Source of the DNA: Pseudomonas sp. BCA17
Lineage (GTDB): Bacteria > Pseudomonadota > Gammaproteobacteria > Pseudomonadales > Pseudomonadaceae
Assembly (NCBI RefSeq): GCF_004519405.1
Contig: NZ_SGWI01000007.1
Location: 62,001 to 126,000 of the forward strand
DNA: 64,000 bases
Reading direction: 5' to 3'
Shown here piece after piece: positions 35,059-44,350 of this stretch. The position numbers and the translations under genes were made by a program. Numbering within the stretch: the first letter of the stretch is position 1; the number at the start of each line of letters is the position of its first letter. The notes beneath the pieces were generated by a model, which saw only the letters and a program-made list of their open reading frames with translations, made no database searches and was not told where the DNA came from.

Positions 35059-35586
35059 TCAGGCCTCGCCGGGCTTCAGATCACGGCGCGCTACGGGGCC
35101 TGAACGCTCTTCGATCTGTTGCTTGAGGCCATGGCGCAGCCCCAGCAGAAACGCCAGCTCCGCCACCACAAACAATGGCCCGACGATCAGCCCTGAAACG
35201 TCATCCACAAACGCGGGCTTGCGGCCTTCGTAGTAGTGCCCGACAAACTGAATCACCCAACCCACCACAAACATTCCGACGCCACTGCCCAGCCATACCG
35301 CCGTGCTTTGCGCGGCGAGTGCATGCCCGGCCCACACCGACAAGCCCATCAGCACCGTCATCAACAGCCCCAGCGCCAGTTCCAGGCGCAGGTAAAACCA
35401 TGCCGAGAACAGCGCCAGCAACACGGCTGGCGATAGCCACAGCCCGCCCACGGCCCATTCGGGGCGTGACAGCAGCACGGCAACTGCCACCACAATCAGC
35501 GGGATGCCAATAAAGTGGCTGGCGATATTGCGCGGGTCGCGATGGTAGGCGGCGTATTGACTGAGGTGGTCGACGAGGCTTTTCAT
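35059..35586 (-). CDS. Mpo1-like (DUF962/YGL010w) membrane protein
   Basis: A 175-residue protein with four to five hydrophobic segments and the family N-terminus YAAYHRDPRNIASHFIGIPL, plus QFVGHYYEGRKPAFVDD. The histidines in YHRDPRN...H and GHYYE correspond to the conserved iron ligands of yeast Mpo1, a dioxygenase acting on 2-hydroxy fatty acids. ATG 35586 follows an AGGAGG site. Substrate in bacteria is unknown. It is divergent from a Crp-like regulator gene 83 bases away. Confidence 0.85.
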   Translation of the reverse strand: MKSLVDHLSQYAAYHRDPRNIASHFIGIPLIVVAVAVLLSRPEWAVGGLWLSPAVLLALFSAWFYLRLELALGLLMTVLMGLSVWAGHALAAQSTAVWLGSGVGMFVVGWVIQFVGHYYEGRKPAFVDDVSGLIVGPLFVVAELAFLLGLRHGLKQQIEERSGPVARRDLKPGEA

Positions 35587-35669
35587 TATTGTTCCTCCTG
35601 TAGGATGTTTGATCATGCCCTGTCAGCCAGCGACTGACTGTCAGTTGGCCGACAATCTTCGGAGTTTGC

Positions 35670-36356
35670 ATGGACACAGCGCAATGGCACTCACGGCTGG
35701 CCGGAGGGCATTGGTTCAGCCATCTGCCTGGGTCTTTTCAGCATAGCCTGCTGGCCCATGCCCGGCAGCGACAGCTGGAGGCCGGGCAATACCTGTTCAA
35801 GCGCGGCGACCCGCCTTGCGGCCTGTATGCGGTGCTCGATGGCAGCCTGCGCATCAGCGCGGTCAATGAACAGGGCAAGGAGGCCCTCTTGAGCCTGGTG
35901 GAGCCGCCCTACTGGTTCGGCGAAATTTGCCTGTTCGACGGCCTGCCGCGCACCCACGATGCCTGCGCCGTCGGGCCTTGCACACTGTTGCAGGTGCCGC
36001 AGCAGGCGCTGTTGAATATCCTCGATGAAACACCCCGGTACTGGCGCGACCTGGCCTTGTTGATGAGCCAGAAGCTGCGCCTGAGTTTTATCGGCCTCGA
36101 ACAACTGAGCCTCATGCCGGCCTCGGTGCGCCTGGCCCACCGTTTATTGATGATCGTTGAAGGGTACGGTGACAACGAGCATTCACGGCGCGTGCTGCAA
36201 CTGCCCCAGGAAGACCTCGCGGCGATGTTGAGCCTGTCGCGCCAGACGGCCAATGCGCTGCTCAAGGACTTGCAAGCTCAAGGTGTGGTGCGTTTGGGTT
36301 ACGGTGAAATCGAGGTCCTCGATCTACAGCGGCTGCGTGAGGCAGCGCACACCTAG
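35670..36356 (+). CDS. Crp/Fnr-family transcriptional regulator
   Basis: A 228-residue regulator with an N-terminal beta-roll sensor domain (about 15-130: GQYLFKRGDPPCGLYAVLDGSLRIS...YWFGEICLFDG) and a C-terminal winged helix (about 150-220: LPQEDLAAMLSLSRQTANALLKDLQAQGVV). The recognition helix resembles that of Crp rather than Fnr, and no iron-sulfur cysteine cluster is visible. Its stop overlaps the stop of the convergent AraC gene by 4 bases. Target unknown; the divergent Mpo1-like gene is the nearest candidate. Confidence 0.85.
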   Translation: MDTAQWHSRLAGGHWFSHLPGSFQHSLLAHARQRQLEAGQYLFKRGDPPCGLYAVLDGSLRISAVNEQGKEALLSLVEPPYWFGEICLFDGLPRTHDACAVGPCTLLQVPQQALLNILDETPRYWRDLALLMSQKLRLSFIGLEQLSLMPASVRLAHRLLMIVEGYGDNEHSRRVLQLPQEDLAAMLSLSRQTANALLKDLQAQGVVRLGYGEIEVLDLQRLREAAHT

Positions 36357-37357
36357 CGCAAGCTGTCGCGGAACTGCCCCGGCGTCATTCCCGTCCAGCG
36401 CTTGAACGCCCGATTGAAACTGCTGGTGTCGGCAAACCCCAGCAAATGGCTGATCTCCGCCAATGAACACTGCGGGTCGCGCAGGTGCAATAACGCCAGG
36501 TTCTCGCGGCACTCGTTGAGCAAGGTATCGAACCGACAGCCCTCATCCGCCAGATGGCGCTGCAAGCTGCGCAGGCTCAGGTGCAGCGCTTGGGCGACAC
36601 GTTCGGCGCTGGGTTCACCGTCGGGCAGTTGCGCCTCGATGGACGCACGTACCTTGCGCTCCCAGGTCAGCGGTTGCAGTTGGGCGAGGGTTCGCTTGAG
36701 CACGGTTTCGTTATGCTCGGCCAGCTCGGGGTTGGCATCGTCCAGGTGGCTGTCGAAGTCCTGGGCGGCGAATTCCAGGCGATCTTCTGCTGCACCGAAA
36801 AACACCGGTGCGCGAAACACCGTATGCCATGGCTTGGCGTCGGCCGGCTCGGGTCGTCGCAGGTGCACCGCCAGTGGTGCGTATTCACGGCCCAGGCGAT
36901 TGCGGCAGGTGCGCACGTAGATCGCCGCGAATGCATCAATGGCTTCGAACGCCGGCGCCGGGCTGCCTGGCGGTTGCAACAGACGGAAGCGGTAGCGCTC
37001 GCCATCGCCGCTTAACTCAAGCGTCAAGGCGTCGCTGACCACTTGGTGATAGCGCACGATGCGCTCGAATACCTCGCGCAAGCTGCCACTGGCCACCAGT
37101 GCATAACCCAGCGCATGAAATGTGGTGGGGCTGACAAACCGCGACACCCGCAAGCCAATCGCTGGGTCGCCGCTGGCCTGCACCGCCAGTTCCCACAAGC
37201 GGGTGGTGGCCGACAGTGGGTAGCGCGCATTGGGGTCGTCCATTTGCTGCGGGTCGAGCCCGGCTTCCACGCACAACGCGACGCTGTCGAGGCCCAATGC
37301 GTCGAGCTGCTTGCGCAGGGCGCGGATCCAGCTGGCGAGTGAGGTGGGTTCGGTCAT
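36353..37357 (-). CDS. AraC-family regulator with OruR/Arabinose-like N-terminal domain
   Basis: A 334-residue regulator. Residues about 20-210 form the arabinose-binding-like domain of the OruR/ArgR-type group (YPLSATTRLWELAVQASGDPAIGLRVSRFV). The C-terminal double helix-turn-helix at about 235-334 has ERVAQALHLSLRSLQRHLADEG and SLAEISHLLGFADTSSFNRAFKRWTG. It is divergent from a fatty acid desaturase gene with about 100 bases between, an arrangement that usually means it controls that gene, probably sensing a lipid-like ligand. Confidence 0.88.
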   Translation of the reverse strand: MTEPTSLASWIRALRKQLDALGLDSVALCVEAGLDPQQMDDPNARYPLSATTRLWELAVQASGDPAIGLRVSRFVSPTTFHALGYALVASGSLREVFERIVRYHQVVSDALTLELSGDGERYRFRLLQPPGSPAPAFEAIDAFAAIYVRTCRNRLGREYAPLAVHLRRPEPADAKPWHTVFRAPVFFGAAEDRLEFAAQDFDSHLDDANPELAEHNETVLKRTLAQLQPLTWERKVRASIEAQLPDGEPSAERVAQALHLSLRSLQRHLADEGCRFDTLLNECRENLALLHLRDPQCSLAEISHLLGFADTSSFNRAFKRWTGMTPGQFRDSLR

Positions 37358-37458
37358 GGCGATTGGCGCTTGCGGTCAACAAATTGGCGTGTGGGGCTGA
37401 TGCCCTGGCGCACCGCTTGGGCCAGGATGCATCTATCCGTACACAAGAGGATGGAAGC

Positions 37459-38529
37459 ATGGACGGTACTTCTGCAAGTCCCCAACAGATGAATGCACAG
37501 CAACGGTCGGCGCACATCCGTGAAGTCGTGCTGGCCGAAGGTGCGCGACTGCGTCAGCAGCACCCCTGGTTGCTGCATCAGGATGCACTGGGTGCAGGCA
37601 TCCTGGCGTTTGCGCTGGTCGGCATGCTGGGTTCGGCGGCGCTCTATATCACCGGGCACATGGCCTGGTGGGTATGCCTGTTGCTCAATGCCTTTCTCGC
37701 CTCATTGACCCATGAGCTGGAACACGACCTGATCCACAGCATGTACTTTCGCAAGCAGCGCTTGCCCCACAACCTGATGATGGGCCTGGTGTGGCTGGCC
37801 CGGCCGAGCACGATCAACCCGTGGATACGCCGGCACCTGCACCTCAACCACCATAAGGTTTCCGGCACCGAAACCGATATGGAAGAACGCGCGATCACCA
37901 ACGGCGAGCCCTGGGGACTGGCGCGGTTGCTGATGGTGGGCGATAACGTGATGTCAGCGTTTATCCGCATGCTGCGGGCCAAGACCTGGAGCCATAAACT
38001 CAAGATCCTGAAGCGCTCGCTGCTGGTTTACGCACCGCTGGCGCTGCTGCATTGGGGCGCGTGGTATGTGTTCCTGGGTTTCCATGCCGCCAACGGCATT
38101 GCCGGCCTGCTGGGCACGCCGATTGAGTGGTCCGGCGGTACTTTGCAGATGATGCAGGTGATCGACATCGCCGCTGTGGTGATCATCGGTCCCAATGTGC
38201 TGCGCACCTTCTGCCTGCACTTCGTCAGCTCTAACATGCACTACTACGGTGATGTGGAACTGGGCAATGTGATCCAGCAGACCCAGGTGTTGAACCCGTG
38301 GTGGTTATGGCCCTTGCAGGCGTTCTGCTTTAACTTCGGCAGCACCCATGGCATCCACCATTTCGTGGTGAAGGAGCCGTTTTACATCCGCCAGATGACG
38401 GCCAAAGTGGCGCACACAGTCATGGCCGAGATGGGCGTGCGCTTCAATGACTTCGGCACGTTTGCCCGGGCCAATCGTTTTGAGCGCCACGAGCAACCCG
38501 ACGCCGCGCTGTCTTTCAGCAAGCAATAA
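37459..38529 (+). CDS. AlkB-like fatty acid desaturase/hydroxylase
   Basis: A 356-residue membrane di-iron enzyme with histidine boxes HELEHD (85-90), HLHLNHH (about 125-131) and HGIHH (about 300), and four to five hydrophobic segments. The box pattern places it in the alkane hydroxylase/fatty acid desaturase superfamily. ATG 37459 with GAGG upstream is chosen; the frame is open back to 37216. Its 3' end overlaps the convergent ABC ATPase gene stop by 14 bases. Regulation by the divergent AraC gene is likely. Substrate unknown. Confidence 0.82.
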   Translation: MDGTSASPQQMNAQQRSAHIREVVLAEGARLRQQHPWLLHQDALGAGILAFALVGMLGSAALYITGHMAWWVCLLLNAFLASLTHELEHDLIHSMYFRKQRLPHNLMMGLVWLARPSTINPWIRRHLHLNHHKVSGTETDMEERAITNGEPWGLARLLMVGDNVMSAFIRMLRAKTWSHKLKILKRSLLVYAPLALLHWGAWYVFLGFHAANGIAGLLGTPIEWSGGTLQMMQVIDIAAVVIIGPNVLRTFCLHFVSSNMHYYGDVELGNVIQQTQVLNPWWLWPLQAFCFNFGSTHGIHHFVVKEPFYIRQMTAKVAHTVMAEMGVRFNDFGTFARANRFERHEQPDAALSFSKQ

Positions 38530-39331
38530 AGGCCAGGGGCAGGTCGCGAATCTGTTCGCGCACGGGCGGCTGGTAGTGACCGTCGCTGGTCAGTTCATGC
38601 AACAGCTCTTCGCGCAGTTGGTGGAATTCGAAGCTGCTGCGCTGGCGTGGATGGGGCAGGGCGATGTCCACCACCCGCTTGATCCGCCCAGGTCGTGGCT
38701 CCATTACCACCACGCGGTCGGCGAGGAAAATCGCTTCTTCCACATCGTGGGTCACCAGCACCGTGGTGATTCTGGCGCGGCTGCGGATCGCCAGTAACTC
38801 GTCCTGCATCTGTTGGCGGGTCAGTGCATCCAGGGCGCCGAACGGTTCGTCCAGCAACAGGATGCGCGGGCTGGCCACCAGCCCGCGGGCGATGGCGACC
38901 CGTTGCGCCATGCCGCCGGACAACTGGTGGGGATAGGCCCGGCTGAAGTCAGCCAGGCCGACCAGCGCGATAAAGTCGCTGATGCGCCGGTTGCGCTCAG
39001 CCTCGCTGAGTGCCTCATTGACCAGGCCCAGGCCGATGTTTTGCGCCACGGTCAGCCAGGGGAACAGGCGGTGTTCCTGGAACACGATGCCGCGTTCACC
39101 TCCGATGCCGGTCACGGCTTTGCCGTCGACCTGGATCTCGCCGCGAAACTGTGTGTCGAGCCCTACCAGCAGGCGCAGCAGGGTGGACTTGCCGCAACCG
39201 CTGGAACCCACAATCGCCACAAACTCGCCTTCGGCAATGTCCAGGTTGAATTCGCGAATGGCTTCCAACTCGAAGCCGTCGACGTCAAAACTCTTGCCCA
39301 CATGGTTGAAGCTGACGATAGGTGCGTTCAT
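38516..39331 (-). CDS. atsC: ABC transporter ATPase for sulfate esters, AtsC-like
   Basis: A 271-residue ATPase of the nitrate/sulfonate/taurine type with Walker A GSSGCGKST (about 43), signature LSGGMAQR, Walker B ILLLDEPFGALD and switch His VLVTHDVEEA. ATG 39331 overlaps the permease stop by 4 bases. Together with the fused permease, a binding protein and an AtsK dioxygenase nearby it matches the atsRBC importer of Pseudomonas putida, which takes up aliphatic sulfate esters under sulfur starvation. Confidence 0.85.
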   Translation of the reverse strand: MNAPIVSFNHVGKSFDVDGFELEAIREFNLDIAEGEFVAIVGSSGCGKSTLLRLLVGLDTQFRGEIQVDGKAVTGIGGERGIVFQEHRLFPWLTVAQNIGLGLVNEALSEAERNRRISDFIALVGLADFSRAYPHQLSGGMAQRVAIARGLVASPRILLLDEPFGALDALTRQQMQDELLAIRSRARITTVLVTHDVEEAIFLADRVVVMEPRPGRIKRVVDIALPHPRQRSSFEFHQLREELLHELTSDGHYQPPVREQIRDLPLAFIAC

Positions 39332-40926
39332 ACGTGTCTCCAGCGGGTGGCGCGGGTTTCGATGCGTTGGCCGATCAGGTTGAGAGTGGCGCCGGTGAGG
39401 CCGACCAGCAGCATGCCGCTCATGATCAGGTCCATGCGCAGCAGTTGTTGGGCTCCGATCATCAGGCTGCCGATGCCGCCGTTGGAGGGCATGAAATACT
39501 CCGCGCCGATGGTGCCCAGCCAGGCGTAAATCAGGCTCAGGCGCAGGCCGGCGAAGATGCCCGTCGCCGCACCCGGCAATACCAGGCGGTGCAGGCGTTG
39601 GAACAGGTTCAGGCGCAGCACCTGTGCGGCTTCGCGCAGGTGCGGTGACAGGTTCAGGACGCTGCGTTGAGTGGCAATAAACAGTGGAAAAAATGCCGCC
39701 AGGGCGATAAATACCGATTTGGCCCATTCCCCCAGCCCGAACCAGGCGGTAATGAGCGGCACCCAGGCGAAAATCGCGATCTGGCGCAGCGCGGCCAAGG
39801 ACGGGCCGAGCACCCGTTCACTGCGGTGCGACAAGCCCAGCCAAAGGCCCATTGCAAAGCCCAGTCCGCCGCCCAGCAGCAGCCCGCCCAGCGTGCGCCC
39901 CAGGCTTTTGCCCAAGGCTGCGCTCAAGCTGCCATCCAGCACCCCGGCGATTGCGCTGTGCAGCACGGTCCAGGGGCTGACCAGAATGTTCGGGTCTACC
40001 CACGCCTGTTGCGTCGCCACTTGCCACAACGCCAGTAACAGGAGCGGCAACAGCCACGGTTGCAAGCGTTGCCAGCCGGTATAACGTGGCCCGCGGCGGA
40101 TCTGTGCGGTGGCCGGGTGGGGCCAGTGCACCCAGAGGCGGTCCAGCCAGCCGACGCCGCGGTCCATCGCCACGCCCAGCACGCCGATGACCACGATGCA
40201 TACGAAGACGATATCGAGCATGAACAACTGGCGTGCCCACACCATCAGGTAGCCGATACCTTCGCTGGAGGCCAGTAGCTCTACCGCCAGCAACGACGTC
40301 CAGCCGGCGGCCAATGCCAGGCGCACCCCGGCCATGAAGGCCGGCAGCGCGGCGGGCAGGATCAGTCGACGGATCAATAGGTGGGTGGGCAGGCGCAACA
40401 CACGGGCCGCCTCACGCAACGCGGGTTGGGCATCGCGCACGCCGACCAGGGTATGCAGGGTGACGGGGACCACGATCGCTTTCACCAGCACCACCAGTTT
40501 CAAGGTTTCACCGATACCGAAAAACACCATGAACAACGGAATCCAGGCCAGGGTCGGCACCTGCGAAAGCGCACTGAACGTGGGAAACACCAGGCGCTCG
40601 GCGTGCGCGCTGAAACCCAGCAGCGCGCCCAGTAGAGCCCCGATGCCGATACCGGCCAGCAACCCCCAGAACAGACGTTGCAAACTGATCGCCAGGTGGC
40701 TCCACAACTCGCCACCAGCCAGTTCCACCGCACTGCTCCACACCAGCGAAGGCGGTGGCAGGATCTGTTCGCTCATCCAATGATTGCGGCTGGCCAGCCA
40801 CCACAGTGCAAACAGGGTCAGCGGCAGCAGCCACGGCAACAGGCGCTCGTCAAGGTTCGGCCAACGCGGTGCGGCGCCTTTGGCGGGGGCTGCGAGGGGC
40901 AGGCTCAACAGTGAAGTTCGGACCAT
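39328..40926 (-). CDS. atsB: Double-length ABC permease for sulfate esters, AtsB-like
   Basis: A 532-residue inner-membrane protein in which two complete permease domains are fused. The first EAA loop reads LREAARVLRLPTHLLIRRLILP (about 170) and the second LREAAQVLRLNLFQRLHRLVLP (about 435). About twelve membrane segments are expected, so one copy can form the whole channel. This fusion is the known form of AtsB. It is coupled to atsC by a 4-base overlap and divergent from atsR. Confidence 0.87.
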   Translation of the reverse strand: MVRTSLLSLPLAAPAKGAAPRWPNLDERLLPWLLPLTLFALWWLASRNHWMSEQILPPPSLVWSSAVELAGGELWSHLAISLQRLFWGLLAGIGIGALLGALLGFSAHAERLVFPTFSALSQVPTLAWIPLFMVFFGIGETLKLVVLVKAIVVPVTLHTLVGVRDAQPALREAARVLRLPTHLLIRRLILPAALPAFMAGVRLALAAGWTSLLAVELLASSEGIGYLMVWARQLFMLDIVFVCIVVIGVLGVAMDRGVGWLDRLWVHWPHPATAQIRRGPRYTGWQRLQPWLLPLLLLALWQVATQQAWVDPNILVSPWTVLHSAIAGVLDGSLSAALGKSLGRTLGGLLLGGGLGFAMGLWLGLSHRSERVLGPSLAALRQIAIFAWVPLITAWFGLGEWAKSVFIALAAFFPLFIATQRSVLNLSPHLREAAQVLRLNLFQRLHRLVLPGAATGIFAGLRLSLIYAWLGTIGAEYFMPSNGGIGSLMIGAQQLLRMDLIMSGMLLVGLTGATLNLIGQRIETRATRWRHV

Positions 40927-41214
40927 GGAGGACCTCCGTTGTCGCCAAGGACGTTATGTGATTTCGATCTTATAAACGCGCAATCAATATGATTGGGGGA
41001 TAAGAAAAATCATTTAAAGCTTCCCTCCAACACGCATCCAATGCATTTGAAGAATATTTTCGATGCTGTTGATGCATATCCTCCTGGAGCCTGCGTTTTA
41101 GCTCGCATAGTCCAAAAAGCTATTAAATTGTGAATTTATAGTATTTAAAGTTTTGATCGGCCTGTGCGTACTTTCTGCTCCCCAGGCGACCCCCGCCCAC
41201 CAGGAGCTGCGCTT

Positions 41215-42216
41215 ATGAAATTGCCATTCAAACGACTGATCACGCTGTTCGCGGGCACCGCGTTGGCCGGCCTGGTGCATGCCGCCGACCTCAAGGAAAT
41301 CCGTATCGCCGTGCCCGACCTGAGTGCCGGCAGCCAGCACAGCGGGGGTGGCATCACCGACGTACTGCACAGTCAGCAGATTTTTGAAAAAGCCTTTGCT
41401 GACCAAGGCATCACGATCCAGTGGAATTACTTCAAGGGTGCCGGCCCGGTGATCAATGAAGCGTTCGCCAATGGTCAGGTGGATCTGGCTTACCTGGGCG
41501 ACCTGGCGGCGATCATCGGACGTTCCAATGGTTTGGATACCCGTCTGCTCAGCGCCTCGGCGCGTGGCGTGAAGCACTACCTCGGCGTGGTGCCGGGGTC
41601 GGGCATCAAGACCCTGCAAGACCTCAAGGGCAAGCGCGTCGCGGTGTTTCGAGGCACGGCCAGCCAGTTGTCGTTTGACGCAGCATTGGCCAGCCAAGGC
41701 TTGAGCGAAAAAGACCTGAAGGTCATCAACCTGGACTTCAACGCCGCCGTGGCTGCGCTGGCGGCCAGGCAGATCGATGCCACCTGGGGCAGCTCGGGCC
41801 TCAGCGCGCTGCAGGCCAAGGGCTTGGCCGAGATACCTTTGTCCACCAAGGACCTGGGCGGCGCGGGCAGTGTCCAGGCGGTGCTGGTGGGCAGCGGCAA
41901 ATTTGTCGACGAGCACCCGCAGGTCGTGGCGACGTTGCTCAAGGCCCAACAACAGGCTGTGCAATGGTTGACCGATGACAACCACAAGCAGGCTTACATC
42001 GAGCTGGTGTCGGGGCGCGCGAGTTACCCGTCGGTGATCCTCACCAACGATTTGAAGGACCAGAAGCTCAGCGAGATTTTCCCCTCGACCCTGGACCCGG
42101 TGTTCCTTGGGAAATTGCAGGATGCGGTGGACTTGGCATCAAAGGAGCGGCTGATTCGCAAGTCGTTCCAGGTAAGTGATTGGGTTGCGCCGAATGTGGT
42201 GGCGGCAGGGCTCTGA
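41215..42216 (+). CDS. atsR: Periplasmic sulfate-ester binding protein, AtsR-like
   Basis: A 333-residue binding protein of the SsuA/TauA type. It has a signal peptide MKLPFKRLITLFAGTALAGL with cleavage after VHA, then IRIAVPDLSAGSQHSGGG and the hinge region AYLGDLAAIIG. AGGAG precedes ATG 41215. It is divergent from atsBC and should deliver alkyl sulfates to that importer. The 288-base divergent region holds an AT-rich block (40970-41020) likely to carry sulfur-regulated promoters. Confidence 0.85.
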   Translation: MKLPFKRLITLFAGTALAGLVHAADLKEIRIAVPDLSAGSQHSGGGITDVLHSQQIFEKAFADQGITIQWNYFKGAGPVINEAFANGQVDLAYLGDLAAIIGRSNGLDTRLLSASARGVKHYLGVVPGSGIKTLQDLKGKRVAVFRGTASQLSFDAALASQGLSEKDLKVINLDFNAAVAALAARQIDATWGSSGLSALQAKGLAEIPLSTKDLGGAGSVQAVLVGSGKFVDEHPQVVATLLKAQQQAVQWLTDDNHKQAYIELVSGRASYPSVILTNDLKDQKLSEIFPSTLDPVFLGKLQDAVDLASKERLIRKSFQVSDWVAPNVVAAGL

Positions 42217-42302
42217 GGTCCTGGGCTATTGCCAACGGGAGCAAGCCCCCTCCCCAAGCGGGCGTCGCGGTGCGACGGTTCGACTTGCTTCCGATGAAGC
42301 TC

Positions 42303-43223
42303 TTAGACCGCCACACTTACCTCTTGGCGGTCCACCTCCACCAGCGTCTCGATCATCGCCTTAGCTGCCGGTGATAACCGCGAGCCGGTGCGGCTGACCA
42401 CGCCGCATCGCGCACTCATGGTTTCCATATTCTGCGGCAGATTGCGCCAGTGCAGCAGCACCAGCGCGCCCCTGGCGATGTCTTCGGCAAACGCTTCCTC
42501 GGTGCCCACGCCAATGGCATTGGATTGCAGCACGATCTTCACCAGCGCAGGGAAATGCTCGGTCTGGATACTCGGTGAAAAATCCATGCGCCCACTGAGG
42601 TTCGCCAGCAGTTTGCGGATGCCCTGGGAGATCAGCGGGGAGGCGAGCGGGTAGTCGAACATGTCGTTGGTCGACAGGCTGTCCTTGGCCAGCAACGGGT
42701 GGCCCGGGCGGCAGAAAAAGACGCCGCGCTTGGGGGTCAGTGCGCGGGTTTGGAAATTCGGGTCGGCTTCGAACTGGCGGATGTCGGCGATAAAGAATTC
42801 GATCTCTTCACGGCTCAGGGCGCGGCTGAGTTTTTCCCAGTTATCTACCTGGAAACTGGTGCGGATTTTCGGGTGGGCGGTGATAAAGCGCGCCACTGCA
42901 TCGGGCACCAGTTTCACCGCCGGTGCCGGGCCGCAACCGAAGCGCAGGTCGCCGGCGTCGAGCTTGGTCATGCGTGTCACTTCACTGCTCAACAGGGCAG
43001 CGCCATGCACCAGGCTCAAGGCATGTTGCAGCACTACCTGGCCTTCCGGCGTGGGGCGCAAGTCTTTGTGACCACGGTCCACCAGCACGCAGCCGAACTC
43101 TTGCTCCAGCCCCTGGATGCTGCGACTGAACGCCGGTTGGGTGATGCCCATGGCGTCTGCCGCGCGCACGAAACTGCGGTGTTCGTTGAGGGCGATGAAG
43201 TACCGAAGTTGGCGAAGATCCAT
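42303..43223 (-). CDS. LysR-type regulator of the sulfate-ester genes
   Basis: A 306-residue LysR protein with the N-terminal helix-turn-helix (MDLRQLRYFIALNEHRSFVRAADAMGITQPAFSRSIQGLE) spelled over residues 1-40 and a two-lobed effector domain. ATG 43223 is chosen; ATG 43238 is an alternative. Divergent from atsK, so it probably controls it, as SftR and similar regulators do for sulfate-ester use in Pseudomonas. The 152-base divergent region is AT-rich. Confidence 0.85.
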   Translation of the reverse strand: MDLRQLRYFIALNEHRSFVRAADAMGITQPAFSRSIQGLEQEFGCVLVDRGHKDLRPTPEGQVVLQHALSLVHGAALLSSEVTRMTKLDAGDLRFGCGPAPAVKLVPDAVARFITAHPKIRTSFQVDNWEKLSRALSREEIEFFIADIRQFEADPNFQTRALTPKRGVFFCRPGHPLLAKDSLSTNDMFDYPLASPLISQGIRKLLANLSGRMDFSPSIQTEHFPALVKIVLQSNAIGVGTEEAFAEDIARGALVLLHWRNLPQNMETMSARCGVVSRTGSRLSPAAKAMIETLVEVDRQEVSVAV

Positions 43224-43375
43224 ATGCTTTCCCGGCATCTGAAAAATAGGTCGAAGGCATTTGCGACCGTGGGAGCTGAGGTTTTAAATGCAAGCTCTTA
43301 TTCCGTCAACGAAGCATCTATTAATTTGCTAGACCTAAATAGCATATGGATAGAGCGCACAAGAGGGGCGTCACC

Positions 43376-44281
43376 ATGAGCAATGCCGCATTTGCTGTTC
43401 AACCCGTCGTCCAAGCACTGGACATTCACCCGGTCGCCGGTCGTATCGGGGCCGAGATTCGTGGCATCAAACTGTCCGGCGATCTGGATGTTGCAACTGT
43501 TGAGGCCATCCAGCAGGCCTTGGTGCAGTACAAAGTGATCTTCTTCCGCGACCAGACCCACCTCGATGACCAGAGCCAGGAAGCCTTCGCTCACCTGCTC
43601 GGCGAGCCGATCGCCCACCCGACGGTGCCGGTGCGTGACGGTACGCGCTTTCTGTTGGAGCTGGACGGCACGCGCGGCCAGCGCGCCAATTCCTGGCACA
43701 CCGACGTGACCTTCGTCGATGCCTACCCGAAAGCCTCGATCCTGCGTTCGGTGCTGGCGCCCAAGGCGGGTGGCGACACGGTGTGGGCCAATACGGCCAG
43801 CGCTTACAACGACCTCAGCGTCGAACTGCGTGCATTGGCCGACAACCTGTGGGCAGTGCACAGCAACGAATACGACTACGCCGGACGCAAGCCAGACGTG
43901 TCGGCGGAAAAGCTTGAGGAATACCGCAAGGTGTTCACCTCCACGGTGTACGAAACCGAACACCCGGTGGTGCGTGTGCACCCGGTCAACGGTGAGAAAA
44001 CCTTGTTATTGGGGCACTTCGTCAAACGCCTGAAAGGTTATTCCCAGGCGGATTCGACGCAGCTGTTCAACCTGCTGCAAAGCCATGTCACCCGCCTGGA
44101 AAACACCGTGCGCTGGCGTTGGAACACTGGCGACGTAGCAATCTGGGACAACCGCGCCACCCAGCATTACGCGGTAGATGACTATGGGACCCAGGAACGT
44201 ATCGTGCGCCGGGTGACCCTCAAGGGCGACGTGCCGGTGAGTGTGCAGGGGCAGCGCAGTCAGACGACAAAGGGACGTTGA
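43376..44281 (+). CDS. atsK: Alpha-ketoglutarate-dependent alkyl sulfatase AtsK
   Basis: A 301-residue Fe(II)/2-oxoglutarate dioxygenase of the TauD family that oxidatively cleaves alkyl sulfate esters to aldehyde and sulfate. The metal ligands are His108 and Asp110 (WHTD) and a distal His near 264 (NRATQHYAV), with the 2-oxoglutarate Arg in QERIVRRVTL; these positions agree with AtsK. ATG 43376 has AGAGGGG upstream and gives the AtsK length of 301. A lone fragment to ATG 43346 is unlikely. Confidence 0.9.
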   Translation: MSNAAFAVQPVVQALDIHPVAGRIGAEIRGIKLSGDLDVATVEAIQQALVQYKVIFFRDQTHLDDQSQEAFAHLLGEPIAHPTVPVRDGTRFLLELDGTRGQRANSWHTDVTFVDAYPKASILRSVLAPKAGGDTVWANTASAYNDLSVELRALADNLWAVHSNEYDYAGRKPDVSAEKLEEYRKVFTSTVYETEHPVVRVHPVNGEKTLLLGHFVKRLKGYSQADSTQLFNLLQSHVTRLENTVRWRWNTGDVAIWDNRATQHYAVDDYGTQERIVRRVTLKGDVPVSVQGQRSQTTKGR

Positions 44282-44290
44282 GCGGCAAGG

Positions 44291-44323
44291 TTTCAGCGAC
44301 AAGCTACAAGCTTGTCGCTGAAA
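44291..44323. repeat. Perfect inverted repeat between atsK and the sulfatase gene
   Basis: TTTCAGCGACAAGCT and AGCTTGTCGCTGAAA form a stem of about 14 pairs around a short loop. A further AAGCTTGTAGCT copy follows at 44329-44340. It lies at the end of convergent genes without a clear T-run. It may be a terminator for both, or one of the GCTTGTAGCT-type intergenic repeats seen in Pseudomonas. Confidence 0.6.
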
Positions 44324-44350
44324 ACTGAAAGCTTGTAGCTCTCGCAGGGC